Assembly (NCBI GenBank): GCA_017527495.1
Contig: JAFXPY010000033.1
Span: 62,001-126,000, forward strand
Length of the DNA stretch: 64,000 nt
Direction: 5' to 3'
Source: Paludibacteraceae bacterium
GTDB lineage: Bacteria; Bacteroidota; Bacteroidia; Bacteroidales; Paludibacteraceae
Shown: positions 51,813 to 60,191 of the stretch, piece after piece
Layout: each line of letters opens with the position of its first letter
Numbering within the stretch: position 1 is the first letter of the stretch
The notes under the pieces: generated by a model
Seen by the model: only the letters and a program-made list of their open reading frames with translations
Databases searched by the model: none
Told to the model about the DNA's origin: nothing
Position numbers and translations under genes: made by a program

Positions 51813-52973
51813 CTATTTGCTGTTTTGTTTTGTGCTAATCACCAACGGACACGAGATTGCTTGAGCTGCATTGCTGACTGCCTTGAACCACGCCTGATCT
51901 GTTTCAAAAAGCCACTTGTTCCAGCCACCACCGAAATAGTAGGTCGCCGTGTCGCCTACTTTATAGTCTTGCCATGCAATCAGATTGCCGTCTTTTTGCA
52001 ACGTGTCGGCACTCTGAGGCATAACAACGGCAACATAGTTGCGTCCTTCGTCAAGCCCTGCGTCTGATTGTGCATGTTCGGCGTATGCCATCCAGTGTTG
52101 AGCGGGCATGTCTGATTCAATCACACCCGTGCTGTCGGAGTGTAAGAATATGCCGGCTGCAAGTTTCAATCCTTCGATATTTTCGCCCTCATATACAACA
52201 TCAGCGCGATTGACAACACTACCTGCGCACACTGTTATGCGAATCTTTTCTTTCAGTGTTTGGTCAAGAACAGCAACAGAGTCGTAAGTTAACTCAAAAA
52301 TAGTGCGCAGCGGACCTTCTTCAATGATTTCCCAGTGGTCGTAGTGGTTGCCAACAAGTACGCTATCGTTCAGAATAAGAGCCACGCCGCCGCAACCCAT
52401 TGTGTGCCCGACTTTGTAGCAGTCAAGCCCTTTGCCATAATCAACATGGTAGGGTAGGCCTAAGTTATGCTCACGATAGTAGAACGAATCAACAATCAGT
52501 TCCGAAGTTCGTTTGAGCCAAAGGTCAACGCCGTTTGACGGATTTTCGTTGGCAAGTGCAGGACCATACATACGATAGGCAGCAATGTCATTTTCCCATG
52601 CAAAATCGTCTTTGCGCTCAGGCACGAAGCGCGCAAAGACTTTGTACATAGGAGTTGAAGGACGGCCTTGTTTGATTTGAAATACAGACGATTCACTTGC
52701 ATCTAACGACACTTGGAACAATATTCCATTCGCTGTGCGTTGGTATGGAATCTCTTGTTCTGCTGAATCAACGAGAAGGAAATCTCCGTTAGGAGCAATA
52801 CCTAATTTTTCAAAATCAATCTCAACAATTTCGTTGTTTCGACAAAAGTCAGTAGGGTTGCTCACAGTAAAGCAAATTGTTTTTTCGTCATCCTTAAGAT
52901 TGAAAAACCAATATGCGCCTGCAATCAAAGCAATGACTATAACTGCAAGGATGATGCTTTTGTTTTTAGACAT
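51813..52973 (-). CDS. DUF4861 protein, probable uronate-polysaccharide enzyme
   Basis: 386 aa with an N-terminal membrane anchor or signal (about 8-24). The rest is beta-rich with WENDIAAYRMYGPAL, GVDLWLKRTSELIVDSFYY, HVDYGKGLDCYKVGHTMGCGG and a C-terminal YYFGGGWNKW, the pattern of DUF4861. Members of this family sit in pectin and rhamnogalacturonan utilisation loci. Its position directly after kduI and kduD supports a role in breaking down uronic-acid-containing glycans; the precise reaction is unknown. Confidence 0.82.
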   Translation of the reverse strand: MSKNKSIILAVIVIALIAGAYWFFNLKDDEKTICFTVSNPTDFCRNNEIVEIDFEKLGIAPNGDFLLVDSAEQEIPYQRTANGILFQVSLDASESSVFQIKQGRPSTPMYKVFARFVPERKDDFAWENDIAAYRMYGPALANENPSNGVDLWLKRTSELIVDSFYYREHNLGLPYHVDYGKGLDCYKVGHTMGCGGVALILNDSVLVGNHYDHWEIIEEGPLRTIFELTYDSVAVLDQTLKEKIRITVCAGSVVNRADVVYEGENIEGLKLAAGIFLHSDSTGVIESDMPAQHWMAYAEHAQSDAGLDEGRNYVAVVMPQSADTLQKDGNLIAWQDYKVGDTATYYFGGGWNKWLFETDQAWFKAVSNAAQAISCPLVISTKQNSK

Positions 52974-52988
52974 ACGACTATTGTTTTT

Positions 52989-53792
52989 TTATTTAGGTTG
53001 TTTGCCGATATAAGCCAATATACCTCCATCAACATAGAGAATATGTCCATTCACAGCATTTGAAGCTTCTGAAGCGAGGAACACAGCCGGTCCGGTGAGT
53101 TCTTGCGGGTCAAGCCAGCGTCCGGCAGGTGTCTTGGCGCAAATGAATGAGTCGAAAGGATGACGACTTCCATCCGGTTGGCGTTCGCGCAAAGGAGCTG
53201 TCTGAGGTGTTGCAATATAACCCGGTCCGATGCCATTGCATTGAATGTTGTATTCGCCGTATTCAGAGCAAATATTGCGTGTGAGCATTTTCAGACCTCC
53301 CTTAGCTGCAGCATAGGCGCTTACTGTCTCGCGACCTAATTCTGACATCATAGAGCAGATGTTGATGATTTTGCCGTGACGGCGTTTCATCATGCTTGGC
53401 AAAACAGCTTTCGACACGATGAACGGAGCATTAAGGTCGATGTCAATAACTTTGCGGAATTCAGCAGCTTCCATTTCATGCATGGGGATACGGCGGATTA
53501 TACCGGCATTATTCACAAGAATGTCTATTTCGCCAACTTCTTCGCTTATGCGTTTCACCATAGCTTGTACTGCCGGTTCGTCTGTAACGTCGCATACATA
53601 ACCATGTGCCTGAATACCTTTTTCTTTATAGGCAGCCATACCACGATCAACCAATTCTTGATTGATGTCGTTGAAACAAATCTTTGCACCTTGTTCTGCA
53701 AATGCGCTTGCGATAGCAAAGCCGATACCATACGAAGCTCCTGTAACGAGAGCAACTTTTCCTTCTAATGAGAAATTCAAATATTGATTCAT
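52989..53792 (-). CDS. kduD: 2-dehydro-3-deoxy-D-gluconate 5-dehydrogenase / gluconate 5-dehydrogenase (SDR)
   Basis: A 267-aa short-chain dehydrogenase. It has the cofactor motif TGASYGIG (18-25), NNAG (94-97) and catalytic Ser-Tyr160-x3-Lys164 (SMMSELGRETVSAYAAAKGG). The C-terminal LYVDGGILAYIGKQPK is typical of the KduD/Gno group. It reduces 3-deoxy-D-glycero-2,5-hexodiulosonate to 2-keto-3-deoxygluconate in unsaturated uronate breakdown. The gene lies 22 nt after kduI, which catalyses the preceding step, supporting the KduD assignment over other SDRs. Confidence 0.9.
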   Translation of the reverse strand: MNQYLNFSLEGKVALVTGASYGIGFAIASAFAEQGAKICFNDINQELVDRGMAAYKEKGIQAHGYVCDVTDEPAVQAMVKRISEEVGEIDILVNNAGIIRRIPMHEMEAAEFRKVIDIDLNAPFIVSKAVLPSMMKRRHGKIINICSMMSELGRETVSAYAAAKGGLKMLTRNICSEYGEYNIQCNGIGPGYIATPQTAPLRERQPDGSRHPFDSFICAKTPAGRWLDPQELTGPAVFLASEASNAVNGHILYVDGGILAYIGKQPK

Positions 53793-53814
53793 AATATAAA
53801 TGTTTATTGAGTTA

Positions 53815-54660
53815 TTATTTCAAGTCTGTAATTAAAGAAAAATCTTGGTCGCCATAGTCGAGATTTTCACCACCCATGCCCCAGATAAAAGTGTAGTTAT
53901 GTGTAGCAGCAGCAGAGTGAATTGACCATTCGGGTGAGAGAACAGCTTGGTCGCCTTTCATCCAAATGTGGCGTGTCTCCTCAACTTCTCCCATAAAATG
54001 GCATATCGCATGGTCTTCAGGTATTTCAAAATAGAAATAAGCCTCCATACGGCGACTATGCACATGTGCCGGCATCGTGTTCCATACGCTGCCGGGAGCC
54101 AATTCGGTCATACCCATTTGAAGTTGGCAAGTAGGCAACACTTGATTGACAATCATCTTGTTGATATTGCGGTCGTTAGAGCCTTCAAGTGAGCCCATGT
54201 GAGCGACAACAGCATCGGCTTTGGTTATTTTGCGATCGGGGTAGTTGCGGTGAGCTGTGAGTGAGTTGAAATAGAATTTTGCCGGTTTTTTAGGGTCGGC
54301 ACTTGAAAAGTAAACATCTCTGTCGCCACTTCCAAGATATAGAGCTTCTTTGAATGCTAAGCGATATTCTTTTCCATCAACGCTTACTATTCCTTCTCCT
54401 TGGCCAACATTGTAGATACCTATTTCTCGACGGGTCAGAAAATGCGTTGCTTTGAGCGGGTCAATAGCCATGAGAAGAAGTTTCTCGTCTGTAGGCATTG
54501 CGCCGCCAACAACCATACGGTCGTACATAGAATAAACCATGTTGACTTCGTTTTCAACAAAAAGATTTTCAATCAAAAAATCACGACGCAAGCGTGTTGT
54601 GTCGTAGTGTTTGGCATCTTCAGGATGCGCTGCATAACGAATTTCGTAGTTTGTCTTCAT
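53815..54660 (-). CDS. kduI: 5-dehydro-4-deoxy-D-glucuronate isomerase
   Basis: 281 aa, full family length. Isomerises 5-keto-4-deoxyuronate from pectin or glycosaminoglycan lyase products. The zinc-ligand set is visible as H199-x-H201...E206 ([16 protein letters not shown]) and H248 (WSIHSA), with the same spacing as in the E. coli enzyme. It opens [21 protein letters not shown]. No lyase, transporter or KDG kinase gene is seen nearby, so the pathway is split across the genome. Confidence 0.97.
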   Translation of the reverse strand: MKTNYEIRYAAHPEDAKHYDTTRLRRDFLIENLFVENEVNMVYSMYDRMVVGGAMPTDEKLLLMAIDPLKATHFLTRREIGIYNVGQGEGIVSVDGKEYRLAFKEALYLGSGDRDVYFSSADPKKPAKFYFNSLTAHRNYPDRKITKADAVVAHMGSLEGSNDRNINKMIVNQVLPTCQLQMGMTELAPGSVWNTMPAHVHSRRMEAYFYFEIPEDHAICHFMGEVEETRHIWMKGDQAVLSPEWSIHSAAATHNYTFIWGMGGENLDYGDQDFSLITDLK

Positions 54661-54664
54661 ATCA

Positions 54665-55318
54665 TTATTTGTTTTTATTATTCCTTTTGTTTGGCCACAA
54701 CCACCCTATGTTCAAGCTAAGGTTCATTGGGGCTGAGGTGCTGAAAAAATCTCCCACATGGTTGGAGTATAAATCTCCCAAACTGAAGTTAAATCGTGCT
54801 TCGAGCATATATATCCCGGCAACTTTACTATCTACTTGCATACCCAGTCCGCCGGCAATACCCCAGTCGAAAATCTTGCTGATAGGCTTGTGTTGTTCGG
54901 CAGGTTCGTCAGGAATATTCATGCTTGATTGTGCAAAGCATACGCCAATTTGTGGTCCAAGATTGAGAAAGCCGCGCACCTCTTTGCCTACATAGAGATG
55001 CATGAGAATCGGCACCTCGATATAGTCTAATTTTGCAATATAGTCGGTCTCTGTTTCTCTCCAGCCTCGACGCATATAGTTGAGTTCAAGTTGTATGGCA
55101 GTATATTTGCGATTGCCGTATCTAAAAACAAAACCTCCATTTACGCCCATCAACGGCATCTTGGCAGATTGCTTGACCGTCGGATCAAAGCGAACCATAC
55201 CGGCAATAGCTCCGGCATGAAAGCCATAACTCATCTCCGGCACATCCATGCGAGGTTGAGAATAAGCCACGGCACTCAGAAAAATACAAAATAAAAATAT
55301 GTATAATTTATTGCTCAT
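54665..55318 (-). CDS. outer-membrane beta-barrel (PorT-like) protein
   Basis: 217 aa with a signal peptide ([14 protein letters not shown]) and a barrel of about eight strands (for example [52 protein letters not shown]). The C-terminus is LSLNIGWLW, then a short basic tail. The [11 protein letters not shown]...NLGPQIG pattern is that of the PorT-like outer-membrane family. It is not necessarily PorT of T9SS itself. Spaced 2 nt from the LysM gene and 4 nt from kduI. Confidence 0.82.
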   Translation of the reverse strand: MSNKLYIFLFCIFLSAVAYSQPRMDVPEMSYGFHAGAIAGMVRFDPTVKQSAKMPLMGVNGGFVFRYGNRKYTAIQLELNYMRRGWRETETDYIAKLDYIEVPILMHLYVGKEVRGFLNLGPQIGVCFAQSSMNIPDEPAEQHKPISKIFDWGIAGGLGMQVDSKVAGIYMLEARFNFSLGDLYSNHVGDFFSTSAPMNLSLNIGWLWPNKRNNKNK

Positions 55319-55320
55319 AA

Positions 55321-57183
55321 TTACATTCTGCTGCCGGGTTTAGTTATCACATATCCGCGATTAGAAAAGCCGGCACCTTTTTGAATTTGGTCAAAATGAA
55401 TGTTCGATTGTATGCCGCGATAGTCAATCGTCGGAATTATTTCTTGTAGAGTTTTGTTCTGTTCGTTATTTAATTGATTTTCGTACAGCATACGGAATGT
55501 GTAAAGAGTGATGTCGTAACCCAAAATATCGTAGCGTGGGTTAGTGTTTGAAAGCGGATAGTTGTAGTAGAAATTGAACTCCTCGGCGTAAAGGTCTTCT
55601 TTTGTGTCATCGTTTACATCAAAGATTGAAGCGTAGTATATCTTTGTCGGAATGTCGTATTTTGCCCAGTTATATTGTCCTACCATTGACACGTTATAAT
55701 CCCACAGCAAGGATTGAATTGTTTCAAAATGAGGTTTGGCATCGGCAAATTTCAGCGATTTGAACACAAGCACATTCTCTTTGTTGCTTTTCATTACGCT
55801 TTGAAGGTTGTCGATTGTTGTTGTCGTAAAATTCAGATGATTTTTTCGCCCTTCGTTGATGATTTTTGAGTACAAAACATCCTCTTTTGTTTCTTCGCCT
55901 AAATCGATAAGTATGAAATGCTTACTGTTTGCATCTTCAGCGAAATGTTTGAAAAGCAGGTCGCTTTCCTGTTCTTGTGTCAAGTTGAATCTCAAAAGAT
56001 ACTCACAGGTGTCTATGCTCTTCACATTAGATGTGAAAGGAATGATGGCAGGAATATGTTCTGTTTGTGCAAACTCGCTTACGATATCCACTTGTGCAGG
56101 GTAAGCCGGTCCGATGATTGCGTCAATAGTTTTCAATGCCGGTGTTTGAAGTGCTACCTTGAGCGAGATATCGTTTTTCTCAATGTCAAATGCAAATAGT
56201 TCTATTTTTAGACCTTGTTTTTGCAAGTCATTGATTGCAAGGAGCGAACCCTCGTAGAACTCAAGAAACCGATCCATATTGGCATCGCGACGAGTGGCAT
56301 CAAGCATAAGAGGCAAAAGATATGCAACTCGAATGGGAATTTGTTTTGTACTGTCATTTAAGGCAATAAAATCGGCAGGATATATTTCTCTTATCGGCGA
56401 ATACAATATTATACTGTCTTTGTGTTGTAAGCTATCGTTTAGTAATGAAGTAATACTTTTTGTCGTAGTGTCGGCATTTACGGCAACAATAGTTGTGTCT
56501 CGGCGTACGGCAACAGGTTTGCTGTCGGCTGTAAATATGCTCAAATCAGATGCAACTTTCTGTTGTTTGATCTCTTCCGGCGCAATTTTTTGTTCTGTTT
56601 TTTTGACGGCAACTTGTTGCACAGGTTCCTTTACTTCTTGAGGTTTGGTAGTTATTTCTGCTTCTTTAGACTGATTCTCGGCTCTCAATGCAGCGCGTGC
56701 CGAAGGAGTGTTGGGTATCAAAAGAATCTTGCCGGTGTGCATTCGCTTTGAAACTTCAGGGTTGATGGCTTCTAATTGCTGCATTGGAACGCCATATTTT
56801 TTGCTCAATGCAAAAAGTGTTTCTTTAGGCTGAATGACATGCTCAATATATTTCTTTGTGGTGTCTGCAACCTGTTCATCAGTAGTATTTTTTGCATTGT
56901 TCTGTATGGTTTCAGATGTAGGGATAAGAAGGATCTGGTCTAATTTGAGGCCATCTGCTTTAGTGTCGGGATTATATTTGAGAATGTCTTGCTGACTCAC
57001 GCCGAATTTCACGCTCACACGATACAAGCCTTCGCCACGTTCTACTCTGTAACGATAAAATACTTTGCCGTCAATAGTGTCTTTAGGGTAATCTAATGAT
57101 TGAGCCGAAGCAAGTGTTGGTATGAAATTTAGTAAAGTAATTATTAATGTGCTTATAATTAATAATCTACGTTTTGTTGTCAT
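55321..57183 (-). CDS. LysM protein with periplasmic-binding-like domain
   Basis: About 620 aa from the ATG at 57183. The longer frame (to 57279) is rejected because the promoter -7 element at 57217-57224 lies inside it. A signal peptide (RLLIISTLIITLLNFIPTLASAQ) is followed by two LysM peptidoglycan-binding motifs (YRVERGEGLYRVSVKFGV...LLIP and HVIQPKETLFALSKKYGV...LLIP). A low-complexity linker rich in K/E/T follows. The C-terminal half resembles type I periplasmic-binding folds (IRVAYLLPLMLDA, LEFYEGSLLAINDLQKQG, IIGPAYPAQVDIVSEFAQ). A probable cell-wall-bound sensor or scaffold. First gene of the nine-gene operon. Confidence 0.87.
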   Translation of the reverse strand: MTTKRRLLIISTLIITLLNFIPTLASAQSLDYPKDTIDGKVFYRYRVERGEGLYRVSVKFGVSQQDILKYNPDTKADGLKLDQILLIPTSETIQNNAKNTTDEQVADTTKKYIEHVIQPKETLFALSKKYGVPMQQLEAINPEVSKRMHTGKILLIPNTPSARAALRAENQSKEAEITTKPQEVKEPVQQVAVKKTEQKIAPEEIKQQKVASDLSIFTADSKPVAVRRDTTIVAVNADTTTKSITSLLNDSLQHKDSIILYSPIREIYPADFIALNDSTKQIPIRVAYLLPLMLDATRRDANMDRFLEFYEGSLLAINDLQKQGLKIELFAFDIEKNDISLKVALQTPALKTIDAIIGPAYPAQVDIVSEFAQTEHIPAIIPFTSNVKSIDTCEYLLRFNLTQEQESDLLFKHFAEDANSKHFILIDLGEETKEDVLYSKIINEGRKNHLNFTTTTIDNLQSVMKSNKENVLVFKSLKFADAKPHFETIQSLLWDYNVSMVGQYNWAKYDIPTKIYYASIFDVNDDTKEDLYAEEFNFYYNYPLSNTNPRYDILGYDITLYTFRMLYENQLNNEQNKTLQEIIPTIDYRGIQSNIHFDQIQKGAGFSNRGYVITKPGSRM

Positions 57184-57216
57184 TATCATAATTGTGCTAT
57201 TATACATTTTAACACG

Positions 57217-57248
57217 CAAAGTTACAAAAAATATCAATAAAAAGCAAT
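57217..57248 (-). promoter_or_regulatory. promoter of the nine-gene operon
   Basis: On the minus strand, ATTG (57245-57248), a 20-nt spacer and TAACTTTG (57217-57224). It predicts a start near 57210, which fixes the LysM start at 57183 or 57189. Confidence 0.65.
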
Positions 57249-57301
57249 AGCTCTTAATTTTTTCTTTTCTTGTTGCCATTAAACGACTTGTTTTTGAAAA
57301 T

Positions 57302-57332
57302 TTTGTTAAGTCTCAAAAAAATATTAATTTTG
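57302..57332 (+). promoter_or_regulatory. ldcA promoter
   Basis: TTTG (57302-57305), a 19-nt spacer and TAATTTTG (57325-57332), 20 nt before the start codon. Confidence 0.75.
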
Positions 57333-57351
57333 TGTTTCAAAAAATGTAGTT

Positions 57352-58221
57352 ATGAAACATATATATATGGTTTCTCAGGCCGGAGCAATGAAGCCTGAGC
57401 TTGTTGATAAAGCGGCTGAAGTGTTAAAGTCGTGGGGCGTTGGCGTTACTATCGGGCAAAATGCCAAAAATCGTTATGGCGGTTTAGCAGGAACGGTTGA
57501 GGAGCGTCTTGCCGACTTGCAAAGAGCAATGGATGACGCAGAATCGGATGCCATTCTTTGCAATCGTGGCGGATATGGAACTATACAATTGATTGATAAA
57601 GTCAAAATCAACCCCGACAAAATGCTTATGGGATTCAGTGATGTAACTATATTGCATAATGCGTATGGCAATCTTGGCAGATGTTCGTTGCATTGTCAGA
57701 TGGCAAAAGAAATAGCCACATTAGGGCCAAAAGATGAGTCGTGGGTTATGTTGCGCAAAATAGTTCAAGGGGAGCGAACACTAACATACGCTCTTGACCC
57801 TCACCCATTAAATATCATTGGCGAGACGGATGGTATATTGATGGGAGGCAATCTCTGTGTTTTTACTCTTATGCAAGGAACACAATTCGCAGCTCCCAAA
57901 GATGCCAATATACTTTTCATAGAAGACATTCACGAATCGACTCACTATCTTGACCGCTATTTGCAGAATCTGCGTTTGTCGGGTGTCTTGGATAGATTGA
58001 AGGGCGTCATTGTAGGTGATTTCAGCACTTGTGAATATGATCAAGACAATTTTACCGTACCAAACGAGCAGATGATAAGAGACTTATTCAGGCCTTACGG
58101 CATTCCTGTTTTGTTCGGTTTCCCTGCCGGACATATCACTCACAATATGCCGATGATGATGCATGCACGAACTCACCTGACAATAACTAATGATGGATGC
58201 ATATTCGAACAAGAATGGTAA
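57352..58221 (+). CDS. ldcA: LD-carboxypeptidase (peptidase family S66)
   Basis: 289 aa, cytoplasmic. Removes the terminal D-Ala from murein tetrapeptides during peptidoglycan recycling. The triad is visible as Ser96 in MGFSDVTILH, Glu191 in LFIEDIHES and His261 in FGFPAGHITHN. The segment CNRGGYGTIQLIDKV is also typical. The last 32 nt overlap the phosphoethanolamine transferase gene, so the two form an envelope-related operon. Confidence 0.93.
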   Translation: MKHIYMVSQAGAMKPELVDKAAEVLKSWGVGVTIGQNAKNRYGGLAGTVEERLADLQRAMDDAESDAILCNRGGYGTIQLIDKVKINPDKMLMGFSDVTILHNAYGNLGRCSLHCQMAKEIATLGPKDESWVMLRKIVQGERTLTYALDPHPLNIIGETDGILMGGNLCVFTLMQGTQFAAPKDANILFIEDIHESTHYLDRYLQNLRLSGVLDRLKGVIVGDFSTCEYDQDNFTVPNEQMIRDLFRPYGIPVLFGFPAGHITHNMPMMMHARTHLTITNDGCIFEQEW

Positions 58222-59950
58222 GCAGAATAATCAATGGTCATTGTCTTCTGTAGTTAGTGCCATTGGCTTATTTGTTTTTCTTCTGCTTCCTTGTTTTTTG
58301 GCTCTATTCCTCGCGCAGGATTTGAGCTCTATGCTGATGCGTGTAGTATATCTTTTGGGCAGTGTCGGATTGATGGCCTTTGCTGCCTCTGTGCTCTCTG
58401 CGCGAAAGTGCTTTTATGTGCTGTCTGTTCTTTTGCCGCTCGGTGGTATTGAGATTATTCATTTAATCATCAATCATGCAACCACATCGATGCTTTTTGT
58501 TTACACTATTATAGCATCCGAGCCCGGTGAGTTTCTCGAATTGCTTTCAACAGGGTGGCTTATCGCTCTTTTTGCCTTTTCTTTGTTTGCGGCTTATTTC
58601 TTTGTCGTTCGTAGGTTCATTCCCAAAGATACATATTTCTTTCCGCGGCACTCAAGACATGTCGTTGCTTGGGTTGTAGGTGCTTATTTTGCTCTATGTA
58701 GTCTTGGACTCATTGTTTCAAGCCATAGAGATGTTTTACCTTTTTTGTCGCTTAATGCTGAAGACACTCGCACCGCGGCATGGATTGGGATTGAAAAGAT
58801 ATGTCCGGTAAATCAAGTGCTTGCCACTATTCATATCATTGAAGTACAAATGAGAGTAAGAACACAAAATAGGCGATTAGCGGATTTCTCTTTTAATGCA
58901 CATTCCCAAACAAGTCATCAACCTGATGTCATCTTGATTATTGGAGAAACTACACGCTACGGCAACTTTAGTTTTAATGGTTATGCCCGTGCTACTTCGC
59001 CAAGGTTGCAGCAACGATATGAAAATGACGAACTTGTCTCAATGAATAAGGTATATTCAATTGCTGATTTAACGACAGTGTCTGTACCTTATATGTTGTC
59101 GCCGGCCACACCGCAAAATGCATCTGATTATTTATACACAAAATCTATTGTAGAAGCCTTTGCAGAAGCGGGTTATCGAACTGCTTGGATTGCTGACCAA
59201 AGTTTTGGCAACCCTATGTTGTTGCGCATTTCCAACACATGTGATTTTGTTCACTATCAGGCGGCAAAAGATTATAATTATTCGGATGAGGACTTATTGC
59301 CGATATTGAGTGAACAATTACATCAAAACGATAAGCCTCAAATGATTGTTATGCACACATTGGGCTGTCATTTTAGGTATGACCAACGCTATACGGAGCG
59401 TTTCAGAAAATTTCAACCTGACATGTCTAATATAGAGCCGGACAGTGTGAGAAATTTGATTGATTCTCTGCGTGAATATAAGGCTTTACCAACAAATGAA
59501 GTGAAGGAAATCATTGTCAATTCATACGACAATGCAATCTCTCATGTTGATTTTATTGTTGACACCATACTGCAAATCGTTGATAACTCTGACCGTGAGG
59601 CCGTAGTGGTCTATATCTCCGACCATGGCGAAAACTTACTTGATGATGAGCGTATGATGTTTTTGCATGGTACTTATGGTGGTTCAGAAGTGGAGTTTCA
59701 TGTTCCAATGTTTGTGTGGGCAACACCTGCATATAGGCAACAATATGCTGAAAAAATGGAGGCATTGCGCCAGAATAATAACCAATTGACAACAAGTATG
59801 TCTTTGTTTCATACTTTGCTTGATGCCGCATGTTTGCAAACTCCTTATTTTGATCCTACAATGAGTCTATTCTCCTCGGACTTCCAAGCCGATTCTATAT
59901 TATATGGCCTTGATGCAAACATGAATTGTACAATTCTGCCGTATAAGTAA
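58190..59950 (+). CDS. phosphoethanolamine transferase (EptA/sulfatase family)
   Basis: 586 aa. Five or so N-terminal membrane segments lie within residues 15-180, followed by a periplasmic alkaline-phosphatase/sulfatase-type domain. DVILIIGETTRYGNFSFNGY holds the nucleophile (Thr254 or Thr255), and ISDHGEN (477-482) the metal ligands. The enzyme probably transfers phosphoethanolamine from phosphatidylethanolamine to lipid A or another glycan, which in many bacteria affects cationic peptide resistance. The lipid substrate is not proven by sequence. The start codon lies within ldcA. Confidence 0.9.
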   Translation: MMDAYSNKNGKQNNQWSLSSVVSAIGLFVFLLLPCFLALFLAQDLSSMLMRVVYLLGSVGLMAFAASVLSARKCFYVLSVLLPLGGIEIIHLIINHATTSMLFVYTIIASEPGEFLELLSTGWLIALFAFSLFAAYFFVVRRFIPKDTYFFPRHSRHVVAWVVGAYFALCSLGLIVSSHRDVLPFLSLNAEDTRTAAWIGIEKICPVNQVLATIHIIEVQMRVRTQNRRLADFSFNAHSQTSHQPDVILIIGETTRYGNFSFNGYARATSPRLQQRYENDELVSMNKVYSIADLTTVSVPYMLSPATPQNASDYLYTKSIVEAFAEAGYRTAWIADQSFGNPMLLRISNTCDFVHYQAAKDYNYSDEDLLPILSEQLHQNDKPQMIVMHTLGCHFRYDQRYTERFRKFQPDMSNIEPDSVRNLIDSLREYKALPTNEVKEIIVNSYDNAISHVDFIVDTILQIVDNSDREAVVVYISDHGENLLDDERMMFLHGTYGGSEVEFHVPMFVWATPAYRQQYAEKMEALRQNNNQLTTSMSLFHTLLDAACLQTPYFDPTMSLFSSDFQADSILYGLDANMNCTILPYK

Positions 59951-60105
59951 AACTACTTTCTTTATAATGATGTGGTATTGCAGGTTATTGGCAATATATT
60001 CTGTAGATAGAAAAGCATAAAATTCGTACTTTTTCTGTCGAACACCTTTTTTATTGTTATGTTAATGGTTTTGTTGTTTAAAAAACAGGTTTATTTTCTA
60101 AAAAA

Positions 60106-60137
60106 TTTGGTTAATTCGAAAAAAATACCTACTTTTG
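60106..60137 (+). promoter_or_regulatory. glnN promoter
   Basis: TTTG (60106-60109), a 20-nt spacer and TACTTTTG (60130-60137). It predicts a start near 60144 and rules out the in-frame TTG at 60135 as start codon. Confidence 0.75.
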
Positions 60138-60191
60138 CCGTTGAAATTTAATTTTAATCGGATTGAAACCGATTTTTATGGTAAAATTGAC

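Noticed and set aside
57184..57279. Longer N-terminus for the LysM protein
   Set aside because: It would place the start upstream of the promoter elements at 57217-57248.
60135..60191. TTG start extending glutamine synthetase by 19 residues
   Set aside because: The TTG overlaps the promoter -7 element TACTTTTG, and the ATG at 60192 gives the normal GSIII N-terminus.
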